Shown piece by piece: positions 24,154-33,600 of a stretch of 64,000 nt of DNA. The first letter of the stretch is position 1. Every line of letters starts with the position of its first letter. The DNA comes from an uncultured Bacteroidota bacterium. Its GTDB lineage: Bacteria; Bacteroidota; Bacteroidia; Flavobacteriales_D; Sanyastnellaceae. Made by a program: the position numbers and the translations under genes. The stretch spans positions 51,022 to 115,021 of the forward strand of contig CAIZGX010000084.1 in the NCBI GenBank assembly GCA_903932685.1, read 5' to 3'. Under the pieces are notes generated by a model that was not told the DNA's origin, did not search any database, and saw nothing but the letters and a program-made list of their open reading frames with translations.

Positions 24154-25398
24154 CATTTGTTGGTGTATTTCCGCTTTCACAGCACGAATAACATCTTCGT
24201 TCGACGCATTAGAAATCACCCTGTCTATGGCATTGGCCACAAATGCCATATCGCTAGTCAGCAAGCCTCTTGTAGTAATTGCAGGAGTTCCAATGCGAAT
24301 ACCACTGGTAACAAAAGGCGATTTATCGTCGAAGGGAACCATGTTCTTGTTCACCGTGATTTCGGCGCTCACCAAAGCATGCTCCGCATCTTTTCCGGAA
24401 ATATTTTTATTTCGAAGATCAATAAGAAAACAGTGGTTATCTGTACCACCTGAAACAATCTCATAACCCTTCGCCGTTAAATGATCCGCGAGTGCACTTG
24501 CATTAGCCATGACTTGCTTTCCGTACATTTTGAAATTCTCTGTAAGGGCCTCGTTAAAAGCAACTGCCTTTGCAGCAATGACGTGCTCCAAAGGACCACC
24601 TTGCATTCCTGGGAAGACGCCACTATCTAAAACAGAAGAAAGCGAACGAACTTCTCCTTTCAACGTTTTCAACCCCAATGGATTCGGCATGTCATTTCCA
24701 ACCATGATAACACCGCCTCTTGGTCCGCGCAAAGTTTTGTGTGTGGTTGAAGTTACAATATGACAATGAGGAAAAGGGTGATTCAACAATCCCGCTGCTA
24801 TTAATCCTGCAGGGTGAGATATATCTGCCATCAGAATGGCTCCAACTTCATCAGCAATAGAACGAAAAGCTGCGTAATCCCAATCGCGGCTGTATGCGCT
24901 CGCTCCACAAATCAACAACTTCGGTTTACATTCCAAAGCCTTCTCACGAACCTTGTTCATATCAACACGGCCTGTTTCTTTTTCAACCCCATAAAAAAAT
25001 GGGCTGTACAGCTTACCTGAATAGTTAACCGGAGAGCCGTGCGTAAGGTGTCCACCCTGAGAAAGATCTAATCCTAAGATTGCATCACCCTGATTTAATA
25101 TAGCCAACATAACAGCGCTGTTCGCATTGGCACCACTGTGCGGTTGAACATTCGCCCATGATGCGCCAAACAATTGTTTCAAACGATCGATAGCAATTTG
25201 TTCTACCTCATCCACAACCTCGCAACCGCCGTAGTACCTTTTTTTAGGAAGACCCTCAGCGTATTTATTGGTTAAGACTGAGCCCACTGCTTGCATAACT
25301 TCATTGCTCACATAATTCTCTGAAGCGATGAGCTCTAGCCCGTTTGTCTGACGAACTCTTTCACGTTCGATGAGGTCGAAAATAATTTGATCTTTCAT
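24130..25398 (-). CDS. glyA: Serine hydroxymethyltransferase
   Basis: A 422-residue pyridoxal-5'-phosphate enzyme that converts serine and tetrahydrofolate to glycine and 5,10-methylene-tetrahydrofolate, supplying one-carbon units for purines, thymidylate and methionine. The cofactor-lysine segment [15 protein letters not shown] is intact, as are the N-terminal [12 protein letters not shown] and the [15 protein letters not shown] region. Length matches the family. The 21-residue longer reading frame to 25461 is not used: the ATG at 25398 gives the normal N-terminus and lies 18 bases after a good Bacteroidota promoter. The 3' end overlaps the OstA-like gene by 24 bases. Confidence 0.97.
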   Translation of the reverse strand: MKDQIIFDLIERERVRQTNGLELIASENYVSNEVMQAVGSVLTNKYAEGLPKKRYYGGCEVVDEVEQIAIDRLKQLFGASWANVQPHSGANANSAVMLAILNQGDAILGLDLSQGGHLTHGSPVNYSGKLYSPFFYGVEKETGRVDMNKVREKALECKPKLLICGASAYSRDWDYAAFRSIADEVGAILMADISHPAGLIAAGLLNHPFPHCHIVTSTTHKTLRGPRGGVIMVGNDMPNPLGLKTLKGEVRSLSSVLDSGVFPGMQGGPLEHVIAAKAVAFNEALTENFKMYGKQVMANASALADHLTAKGYEIVSGGTDNHCFLIDLRNKNISGKDAEHALVSAEITVNKNMVPFDDKSPFVTSGIRIGTPAITTRGLLTSDMAFVANAIDRVISNASNEDVIRAVKAEIHQQMSARPLFS

Positions 25399-25415
25399 AT
25401 TGAAATTGTATGGAT

Positions 25416-25445
25416 CAAAAGTAAGTGTGTTCGAACGAAAACAAA
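25416..25445 (-). promoter_or_regulatory. Bacteroidota promoter for glyA with -33 and -7 elements
   Basis: On the minus strand, TTTG (25442-25445) is followed after 18 bases by TACTTTTG (25416-25423), close to the known -33 TTTG and -7 TAnnTTTG arrangement. The glyA ATG at 25398 follows 18 bases after the -7 element. One of the best-formed promoters in the window. Confidence 0.6.
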
Positions 25446-25500
25446 TGCATAAGAAAAGCAAAGCTTTTCCACCAATGCATGAACTTATTCACTTCGGTTT

Positions 25501-25508
25501 TATGTTTG
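25501..25508 (+). promoter_or_regulatory. Bacteroidota -7 promoter element immediately before an exported-protein gene
   Basis: TATGTTTG, an exact TAnnTTTG match, ends four bases before the ATG at 25513. Initiation at the usual distance would fall at or next to the start codon, implying a leaderless mRNA. A -33 element is not obvious. Confidence 0.4.
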
Positions 25509-25512
25509 CACT

Positions 25513-26412
25513 ATGATTAGAAACATCGTCATTCTACTTTTCGTTTCGACTGTTCAATTTACAAGAGCGCAGATTATAGACAATCGCGAAGGAAAAGCAT
25601 TTCAACAAGAAATGTTTTTCAGTCAAGAATTCCTATGGCAAAACAAAATTTCAACCATTACCGGAGTCTGCCAAATGAAGCGCACTGGCAAATCCATAGA
25701 GAACCGTCCAGATATTACGGTTTACCATTTCAACGAAACGGGACAACTCGCGAAGATTGATGCGGTAACCAGTGTTTTAAGCCTTGTCGACAGCACTCAA
25801 ATTGTGTTTGATCGAAATGAATTAGGATTGGTTCAATACAGAAATGAATTGGGAAGAAATGGGTACACGACAACCGCGTTTTTCTATGATCAAAAAGGAC
25901 GAGTGGAACGAATTGACAATTCTGTTTCTGAAAACAAGAGTATAGAAAAGCTAAAACTTATTCCTGGACTTACCGTTACTGTAAACTCTGAGTCTTTTAA
26001 ATACAGCGAACCTTCCTCTTTGATACTTCGAAAAGAAAGCTTCAACAATTACGGTCTTCCCTATTCTGTTGATTTGGTTTATCGTGATTCCGCTGGTTTT
26101 GTTACTCGAGAAGAAAAAGAATTGACATTAAGCGGTAAAAGTTTCGGAAAACAATACACCTACAATGATAAGGGTTGGATTGAACAGATAGCTACAATTG
26201 AAAGTTCTTCGAACAAAGAGACTAAGCGTGAGACATTTCATTACGACCGAATTGGTAATTTGATCAAGGTTTCCTACTACACCAACACTATTCTGCAGCG
26301 CGAAATTGAAATCTTGTATACTCCAACATCATTCATTGAGGCAACATTAGATCAGGATATGGGCTCGAAAGATATTGTAATTACGAAATACTCATACGAG
26401 TTCAGAAAATGA
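25513..26412 (+). CDS. Exported protein of unknown function, YD-repeat-like
   Basis: A 299-residue protein with a signal peptide of about 19 residues (VSTVQFTRAQ). The mature part consists of repeated strands of the form VYHFNETGQLAKID, TAFFYDQKGRVERID, YTYNDKGWIEQIA and FHYDRIGNLIKVSYY. The Y-x(2)-x-G-x-(I/L) spacing resembles the YD/RHS-like repeats seen in Bacteroidota exported proteins, though without an RHS core or toxin domain. It is probably a beta-rich periplasmic or outer-membrane-associated protein. It is translationally coupled (ATGA overlap) to the small basic gene after it. No enzymatic motif is visible, and I do not assign a role. Confidence 0.75.
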   Translation: MIRNIVILLFVSTVQFTRAQIIDNREGKAFQQEMFFSQEFLWQNKISTITGVCQMKRTGKSIENRPDITVYHFNETGQLAKIDAVTSVLSLVDSTQIVFDRNELGLVQYRNELGRNGYTTTAFFYDQKGRVERIDNSVSENKSIEKLKLIPGLTVTVNSESFKYSEPSSLILRKESFNNYGLPYSVDLVYRDSAGFVTREEKELTLSGKSFGKQYTYNDKGWIEQIATIESSSNKETKRETFHYDRIGNLIKVSYYTNTILQREIEILYTPTSFIEATLDQDMGSKDIVITKYSYEFRK

Positions 26413-26684
26413 AGACAGTTCTATTTTCCCTTTTATTTTTCATAGGTATTTCGGCCTGGGCCCAGCCCGAAAATGATGTGATTACTCCTCAAAATGCAAG
26501 AGCCAAACAAAAGGAGCAGCACGATAAAATTGAACAAGACTACCTTAAAAACGTAGAAAAGCATCAGGACGCACAAGGAAAAAAGGGAAAGAGGCAAATG
26601 AAGCGTCATATGAAAAAATCTATGCGCTCTCGCAGACTTGGTAATATACCTTGGTACAAGCGCATGTGGATTCGCCGACAATAG
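26409..26684 (+). CDS. Small exported, highly basic protein of unknown function
   Basis: A 91-residue protein with a signal peptide of about 18 residues (FFIGISAWAQ). The mature part is extremely rich in Lys and Arg: NARAKQKEQHDKIEQDYL, KKGKRQMKRHMKKSMRSRR and a final YKRMWIRRQ. It overlaps the stop of the preceding gene by four bases (ATGA), so the two are co-translated. A periplasmic cationic protein of this size could bind LPS, peptidoglycan or nucleic acid, but this is only an inference from charge. No known family is recognised. Confidence 0.7.
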   Translation: MKTVLFSLLFFIGISAWAQPENDVITPQNARAKQKEQHDKIEQDYLKNVEKHQDAQGKKGKRQMKRHMKKSMRSRRLGNIPWYKRMWIRRQ

Positions 26685-26851
26685 ACGGCCTTAGAAAAGA
26701 AAAAAAACTTTTCATTTCGACTTCGAAAAAAGACGAAAAAACTAAAATTCCTAAAACAATTATTTAGCTTTACACAGGACTTAGGCTTAAACCACCTATT
26801 CACCTGATAATCAGAACTAAATAAAAAAATACGAAGATTGATATAACGAAC

Positions 26852-26884
26852 TTTGGGAATTAACCTAAGCTTACCTTATTTTAG
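26852..26884 (+). promoter_or_regulatory. Promoter-like -33/-7 pair for the TonB-receptor trio
   Basis: TTTG (26852-26855) and TATTTTAG (26877-26884, one mismatch from TAnnTTTG) are separated by 21 bases, close to the Bacteroidota spacing. The gene begins 40 bases further on. The 240-base gap 26685-26924 otherwise shows no gene or RNA; it is AT-rich. Confidence 0.4.
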
Positions 26885-26924
26885 CGCCCGTTGTATAGTT
26901 TAATAATTCCTTAACCTGGTTTTT

Positions 26925-29900
26925 ATGCAGAGAAAATTTTACTTGCTTTTGAGTTTAATTGCCCTTTCAGTATCTAGTGCTCTTGCACAAGGAAATGGTG
27001 GAACTTTGAAAGGAAAAGTCATTGACAAAGAGACCAAGAAGCCTCTTCCCTTCGTTAATGTCGTTCTGTTTTTGAATGGAAACCTGATTACAGGCGGACA
27101 AACAGATCCGGACGGACAGTATACCATCAAGCCAATTGATCCTGGAACCTATGAGGTTCAATTCAATTTTGTTGGTTACCAGACACAAAGCCAAACCGGT
27201 ATTCCGATTTCAGCTGGAAAGATTCAATTCGCGAATGCTGAATTGAGCCCTGGTGTTGAAATGAATACCGTGGAGATTAAGGAATACCGTGTTCCGCTTA
27301 TCGATAAAGATGGTGGAGCTTCCGGAGGAACTGTAACTCGCGAAGAATTAGAAAAAATGCCTAGTCGTGATGCACTTGGCTTGGCACAAACAGTTGCTGG
27401 GGTTAGTTCAGCCGGGACAGGTGGAGGAATTTCTATTCGTGGTGCACGTACCGGATCTACTTGGGTATACATCGACGGGATGAAAGTTCGTGGATCGACT
27501 TCACTTCCGAAGTCTGCAATTGAAGAGGTATCGGTTATTACCGGAGGTATTCCAGCAAACATCGGAGATGCAACGGGTGGTGTAATTAACATCTCACTTC
27601 GCTCTGCATCTTCTAAATATACCGGTGGTCTTGAAGCCATCACTTCCGGGTTTAAAATCGGAGATCAAGCAAAAGGATTAGACTCGTACGGTTATAACCT
27701 TTTAGAAGGTTCGTTATCTGGACCAATTTTATTCAGAAAAAAAGCAGACGGTTCTAAAGGACGACCAATCTTAGGATTTTTCGTTTCCGCAAACTATACA
27801 GATGTTCTTGACGGAGGTCCAACTTTCGGTGGGGTTTACCGCATGAAGGAAGACGCTCGCCAAGCAATCCTTGCTAACCCATTGCGTCAGAACGTACAGG
27901 CCGATGGTACAGTAAACGGAGCTCTTTACAATGCCGATTTCCTTACAGCCAATGACTTCGAGAAAATCAACACCCGCATGAATGTTCGCTCTAGACAAGC
28001 TAACGTTGTTGCTAAAATTGATTTGAATGCTTCTGAAAACTCAACCTTTACTTTCGGAGGTACAGCAGCGTTAAGTCGTGGTAATGGATTTGACTACGGC
28101 AATATGCTTTCTAACTGGCAGAACAACCAACAAAACACAGGTGTTGACTGGAGAGCCTATGCCAAATTCGCACAACGCTTCAAAAACGCCGAAGATGAGT
28201 CAGGAAGCTCTAACCTTAAAAACGTTTTCTATCGAATTCAAGCAGACTATTCTCAATCATACAATAGGTCTGAGGATGCAATCCATGGCAATAACTTGTT
28301 TAGATATGGCCACGTAGGAACTTTCGATATATATCGCACGCCTTCATACACCTTGAACAGCTCTGGAAATTTCTTCGAGCAAAACGGTTGGCAAGATGTG
28401 AATGTAAATTTCACCCCTTCTGAATACAACCCAGATCTTGCGGCTATAACAAATCAATTCTTTACTCTTTTCAACACCAATCCATACGTGACTGAGGTGT
28501 TGAATGGAACAGATGGAATTATTACAGATTCACAATTTTTTGACCCGACTATTAACGATTTCACCTCTGAAACAGAGCAAATCGGAAATTCACCATATTC
28601 CTCTATTACTAACATTCAAGGAGGAAACGGTTTAGTGAACGGACAACAACCCGCTAGCACATATGGTTTGTGGTCTCATGTCGGCTCAAAGTCTAACAAC
28701 TACAGCGTTTTCCGAAACAATCAATTCAGAATTTCAGGTTCTGGTTCAGCAGATATCGGAGATCATGCTATTGAGGTGGGATTCGAATTTGAACAACGCA
28801 AAGATGCGGGATACTCAGTAGCTCCTATCGGATTGTGGCAATTAGCCCGTCAATACGCGAACTACCACAACCAAGAATTGAATACAGATGACCCCAATTA
28901 TTTTAACAACGGGACATACACATACATAGATTACAGCAACCTTGTGGGTAGTGGTCAATTCGAATTTGACTACAACTTAAGAACTGAATTAGGTCTCGAT
29001 CCAAACGGAACCGATTTTATTAATACAGATGGCCTTAACCCAGATTTCCTTACTGTAGATATGTTTGGAGCATCTGACTTATTAAACCAAGGTAATGCAG
29101 TCGTAACGTATTATGGATATGACCATAGAGGTAATTTACTCAACAGAAAACCTTCACTAGACGACTTTTTCTCAGAAAGATATAACCTCGGCGACCAGTC
29201 TTATTACACTCGTGCGGTGGGAGCCTTCGAACCCGTATATATCTCTGGTTATATCATGGACAAGTTTGCATTTGATGACTTAATATTCAACGTAGGTCTT
29301 CGAATCGACCGTTACGACGCCAACCAATATGTACCAACCGATCCTTACGTGATAAGCGAGGCTTATACAGCTGGTGAGGTAGATTTCGAAGGTTTTGGAG
29401 CTTCTCGTCCTGCCAACATCGGAGATGACTACGTTGTGTACGTTGACGATATTCGTAATCCAACTGCTATTCAAGGTTACCGTGATGGCGACAATTGGTA
29501 CAATGCGCAAGGTACGCTTGTTACCGATCCGTTCACAAGCGTTGCTGCCGGCGGAAAAATTAATCCTTACTTGAGCGTTGATCCAGACGCTGCCTTAACG
29601 AGCAAAGCATTCAAAGAATATACACCTGCTGTGAATTTCATGCCTCGTGTTGCATTCTCATTCCCTATATCTGAAGAGGCTTTGTTCTTCGCTCACTATG
29701 ACATCTTAACTCAACGCCCAACATCAAGTAATAGATTTAATCCAGTTGATTACTTGTTCATGGAAAATAGAAACGTGTTGATTAGCAACCCGAATCTGCG
29801 TCCTGAAAAAACGGTTGATTATGCTCTCGGTTTCCAACAAGTACTTTCTAAATCTTCTTCTATTAAAGTTGAAGCTTTCTACCGTGAGCTTCGCGATATG

Positions 29901-30686
29901 ATTCAAGTTCGTCGTTTCAACGGAGCTTATCCTAGCACTTACAGTGCCTTCGGAAACTTAGACTTTGGTACTGTAAAAGGATTAACCCTTACTTACGATC
30001 TAAGAAGAACAGGTAACCTTTGGATGAAAACATCTTACACCCTCCAGTTTGCAGACGGAACAGGGTCAACTACCCAAACTCAGCTTGCACTTATCAATGC
30101 GGGGCTTCCAAACTTAAGAACTGTCGCTCCGTTCAATTACGACCAACGTCATCGAATTGTAACCACTGTTGATTACCGCTATGGAGAAGGAAAAGAATAC
30201 AATGGTCCAGTATGGTTTGGAAAACAAATCTTTGCGAACACAGGTGCCAACTTCATTGCAAACCTTGGGTCTGGCACTCCATATACTGCACAAGTATTCC
30301 CTACCCCTATTACAGGTGAGTTGAGCCCTACTACTGCGGGTGGTATTAACAGTGCACGTCTTCCATGGCAGTTCACTGTTGACATCAACTTCGATAAAAA
30401 TTTCAGCCTAGCTTTTGGTGGAGAGGGTGATAAGAAAAAAGCAGCTAACTTGAATGTGTATCTATGGGTAACCAATTTATTGAACACTCAAAACATTAGT
30501 AGCGTTTATCGTTTTACCGGAACGCCTGACGATGATGGTTATTTGGCTGCTGCGCAATATCAAAACGTTATCGACACTCAAAACTCACCAGCATCTTTCC
30601 GCAATTACTACAGCATGTTCGTGAACAATCCCTACAATTTGGGTTCACCACGTCAGATTCGTTTAGGTGTAAGATTTGATTTTTAA
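26925..30686 (+). CDS. TonB-dependent receptor with N-terminal carboxypeptidase-regulatory-like domain
   Basis: A 1253-residue outer-membrane protein. Signal peptide of about 21 residues (SVSSALAQ), a carboxypeptidase-regulatory-like beta domain (about 24-110: GTLKGKVIDKETKKPLPFVN and DGQYTIKPIDPGTYEV), a plug (about 130-235; SGGTVTREELEKMPSRDAL, SIRGARTGSTWVYIDG, SVITGGIPANIGDATGG) and a long 22-strand beta-barrel ending in RFDF. Such receptors import substrates using TonB energy; some Bacteroidota members work with partner lipoproteins or T9SS. It is the first of three co-oriented genes, 12 bases before a 1403-residue exported protein and then a PorV-like barrel, and no SusD-like gene follows, which sets it apart from polysaccharide-utilisation loci. 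The ligand is not deducible. Confidence 0.9.
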   Translation: MQRKFYLLLSLIALSVSSALAQGNGGTLKGKVIDKETKKPLPFVNVVLFLNGNLITGGQTDPDGQYTIKPIDPGTYEVQFNFVGYQTQSQTGIPISAGKIQFANAELSPGVEMNTVEIKEYRVPLIDKDGGASGGTVTREELEKMPSRDALGLAQTVAGVSSAGTGGGISIRGARTGSTWVYIDGMKVRGSTSLPKSAIEEVSVITGGIPANIGDATGGVINISLRSASSKYTGGLEAITSGFKIGDQAKGLDSYGYNLLEGSLSGPILFRKKADGSKGRPILGFFVSANYTDVLDGGPTFGGVYRMKEDARQAILANPLRQNVQADGTVNGALYNADFLTANDFEKINTRMNVRSRQANVVAKIDLNASENSTFTFGGTAALSRGNGFDYGNMLSNWQNNQQNTGVDWRAYAKFAQRFKNAEDESGSSNLKNVFYRIQADYSQSYNRSEDAIHGNNLFRYGHVGTFDIYRTPSYTLNSSGNFFEQNGWQDVNVNFTPSEYNPDLAAITNQFFTLFNTNPYVTEVLNGTDGIITDSQFFDPTINDFTSETEQIGNSPYSSITNIQGGNGLVNGQQPASTYGLWSHVGSKSNNYSVFRNNQFRISGSGSADIGDHAIEVGFEFEQRKDAGYSVAPIGLWQLARQYANYHNQELNTDDPNYFNNGTYTYIDYSNLVGSGQFEFDYNLRTELGLDPNGTDFINTDGLNPDFLTVDMFGASDLLNQGNAVVTYYGYDHRGNLLNRKPSLDDFFSERYNLGDQSYYTRAVGAFEPVYISGYIMDKFAFDDLIFNVGLRIDRYDANQYVPTDPYVISEAYTAGEVDFEGFGASRPANIGDDYVVYVDDIRNPTAIQGYRDGDNWYNAQGTLVTDPFTSVAAGGKINPYLSVDPDAALTSKAFKEYTPAVNFMPRVAFSFPISEEALFFAHYDILTQRPTSSNRFNPVDYLFMENRNVLISNPNLRPEKTVDYALGFQQVLSKSSSIKVEAFYRELRDMIQVRRFNGAYPSTYSAFGNLDFGTVKGLTLTYDLRRTGNLWMKTSYTLQFADGTGSTTQTQLALINAGLPNLRTVAPFNYDQRHRIVTTVDYRYGEGKEYNGPVWFGKQIFANTGANFIANLGSGTPYTAQVFPTPITGELSPTTAGGINSARLPWQFTVDINFDKNFSLAFGGEGDKKKAANLNVYLWVTNLLNTQNISSVYRFTGTPDDDGYLAAAQYQNVIDTQNSPASFRNYYSMFVNNPYNLGSPRQIRLGVRFDF

Positions 30687-30698
30687 TTTTTCGAGAAA

Positions 30699-33600
30699 AT
30701 GATTTATTCAAAAAGCATGAGAAAGAAAATATACATAAGTCTGGTTGCTTTGGCACTTGGATTTGCGAACCACGCTTTCGCTTACAAGTCTGTTCTAGAG
30801 AATTCCGGAATGGTACAGAACAACCAAGTTGTTACTGACTCACGTGCCGCTTTGTGTGCACCAGCAACAGGCTTAAGAGACTTGGCTTGGAATAACGTTA
30901 AAGCGTTAATCGAAACAGGAGGATCCATGTGGCAAAACCGCTCTTTGAGTCGTGCCGCCTATGAAGTTCCTAAAGGTGGTGGAGTTTCTTCCATTTATGC
31001 TGGAGCACTTTGGATGGGTGGTATCTCTCCTGACCAACAATTGAAACTAGCAGCAGTAACATTCCGTGGTGAAGGAAACGATTACTGGCCTGGACCATTA
31101 ACCAACGACGGAACGGCATCTGTTACAGAATCGACATGTGAGCAATACGACCGCTTCTTTGTTTCATTGCGTCAAGATGCACAAAAGCATCGTGCTTATT
31201 TCGATTGTATCGCCGCTGGCGGAACCGATTGCGCTACCGATTACGCTATTCCTGGATATTTCTATGAGTACCCTGCAATTGGTAATACGGCAGCTGGACA
31301 AGATCTATACCTTGCTCCTTTTTATGACTATGACCAAGACGGATTCTACAATCCGCAAAGTGGTGACTATCCTTGGTATGATTTCTTAAGAGAAATTAAT
31401 TGTGCCGAGCGTCGCAGAGAAGATATCGTACCGTTGTACGGTGACCAAACTTACTACTGGATCTTCAACGATAAAGGTAATGCCCACACAGAATCACAAG
31501 GACAACCAATTGGTATGGAGATTCGTGCGCAAGCTTTCGCGTTTACTTCGAATGACGAGGTAAATAACATGACTTTCTACAACTACGTTTTAATTAACCA
31601 AGGAACACAAACCTTAACTGAAACATATTTTGGATCTTGGGTTGACCCTGACTTAGGAACTTCAACAGATGACTATGTGGGTTGTGACGTTCAACGCGGG
31701 TTGGGATATTGCTATAATGGTGATGCTTTTGACGAGCCTACTTCTTCATCTTTAGGATATGGGGCAAACCCTCCGGCTGTTGGAGTTGACTTCTTTGAAG
31801 GTCCTTATCAAGACGCGGACAGCAAAGACAATCCTCTTACCACTGATATCATTGATGCAATTGACCAAGATGGTATTCCTTACAAAGGATTAGGTATTGG
31901 TTATGGCGATGGTGTTTTAGATAACGAACGTTTCGGAATGCGCAAGTTTGTATACTACAACAACAGCCAAAACCCTGTGAATGGAGAGCCCGCTTTACCA
32001 AGTCACTTCTACAATTACATGAGAGGGTTCTGGAAAAACGGACAACGCATGAATTACGGTGGTAACGGAGCTTCTGGAGCAAACGTAACTGACATTTCAG
32101 CAGACTACATGTTCCCAGACGATACCGATCCTCTGCATTGGGGAACAGGCGGAGTTATAACAGATGATTGGTCTGAAGAGTCTGAAGGCAATCCACCGAA
32201 TGACCGTCGTTTCATTCAAGCTGCAGGTCCATTTACCTTGAAGCCTGGTGATTACAACAACATTACTTTAGGGGTAGTTTGGGCAAAAGCGAATAGCGGC
32301 GACCCTTTCGAATCTGTAAGATTGCTTCGTGAGTTTGACGATAAAGCACAATCACTATTCGACAACTGTTTTGAATTGGTGTCTGGTCCTGATGCTCCAG
32401 ATGTTGCCGTTCAAGAATTGGATAAAGAAATCATTCTTATGTTGAAGAATGACAATGCCATCTCTACTAACTATCAAGAAAACTATGGTCCTAATCAAGG
32501 AGGTTTCGACCCGAGTATCCCTGAAGAATTAGCAGACGGAACGCAGTTGACTTTAGAAGACCGTTCATACAAATTTGAAGGATACATGGTATACCAACGT
32601 GTAAACGACGATGTGAGCGCGAACGACCTAGGAGACATTGAAAAGGCTCGTTTAATTGCTCAGTGTGACGTTGAAAACGGAGTTGGCCGTATTATTAATT
32701 TCACTCGTGATCCAATCACTGGTTATATCATTCCTGAATTGAAAGTTGATGGTTCTGATGCCGGTATTCAACGCTCTTTCAGAGTAACCACAGATGCATT
32801 CGCTACTGGTAACAATGCTCTAGTAAACCATAAGACTTATTACTTCATGGTTATTGCATACGGTTACAACAACTACTCGCAATATGACATCGCCTTGGAA
32901 AAAGGTCAAGATGAAGCCTTCCTTTCTTCAAGAAAGAGTGCAATTGGTGAGATTCAGAAAATCTCTGCCATTCCACACATCCCTTCTCCGGAATTGGGGG
33001 GAACTATCCAAAATTCCAACTACGGAGATGGTGTTCCATTGACTCGTATTGAAGGAAAAGGAAACGGCAGTAACGACCTTGTACTTGGATCAGAAACAGA
33101 AGCAATAATCCTTGCGAACAACAACATCAGCGAATTAACCTACGCTCCCGGCAAAGGTCCTGTTCAAGTTAAAGTTGTAGATCCATTGCGTGTTCCTTCC
33201 GCAGACTTTGAACTTCGTTTAAAAACAACTGAATTCGGAGAAGATACTCCCGACAGTATGTATTGGGAATTGGAGAATCTTGACAATGGAACCATTTACG
33301 GCACCTACAAAAAATTCAATACTTCTAGTGAAGACGTAATTCTAGATTGGGGACTTTCAGTTACTTGGGGTCAATACGATTACCAGGTTGATGGTGAGCA
33401 AGTAAAGCACTATACTGAACTTCTTTCATCTTCTGTATCTTACAATGACCCTTCAAAACCATGGTTACTTGGAATTGAAGATGCTGAAGGATTCTCTGAA
33501 CAAAACTGGATTCGTGCAGGAAGTGTGAAAACAGAGGGAACTGATCCGCAGGCTTTATCAGAAGCGTTGTATGACGACTATGAGCAAGGAAGCAGTGGAT

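Noticed and set aside
26685..26924. Possible small RNA or small gene in the AT-rich gap before the first TonB-dependent receptor
   Set aside because: No open frame with a credible start, no stable hairpin with a T-run, and no conserved RNA pattern was recognised. Only a promoter-like pair is supported.
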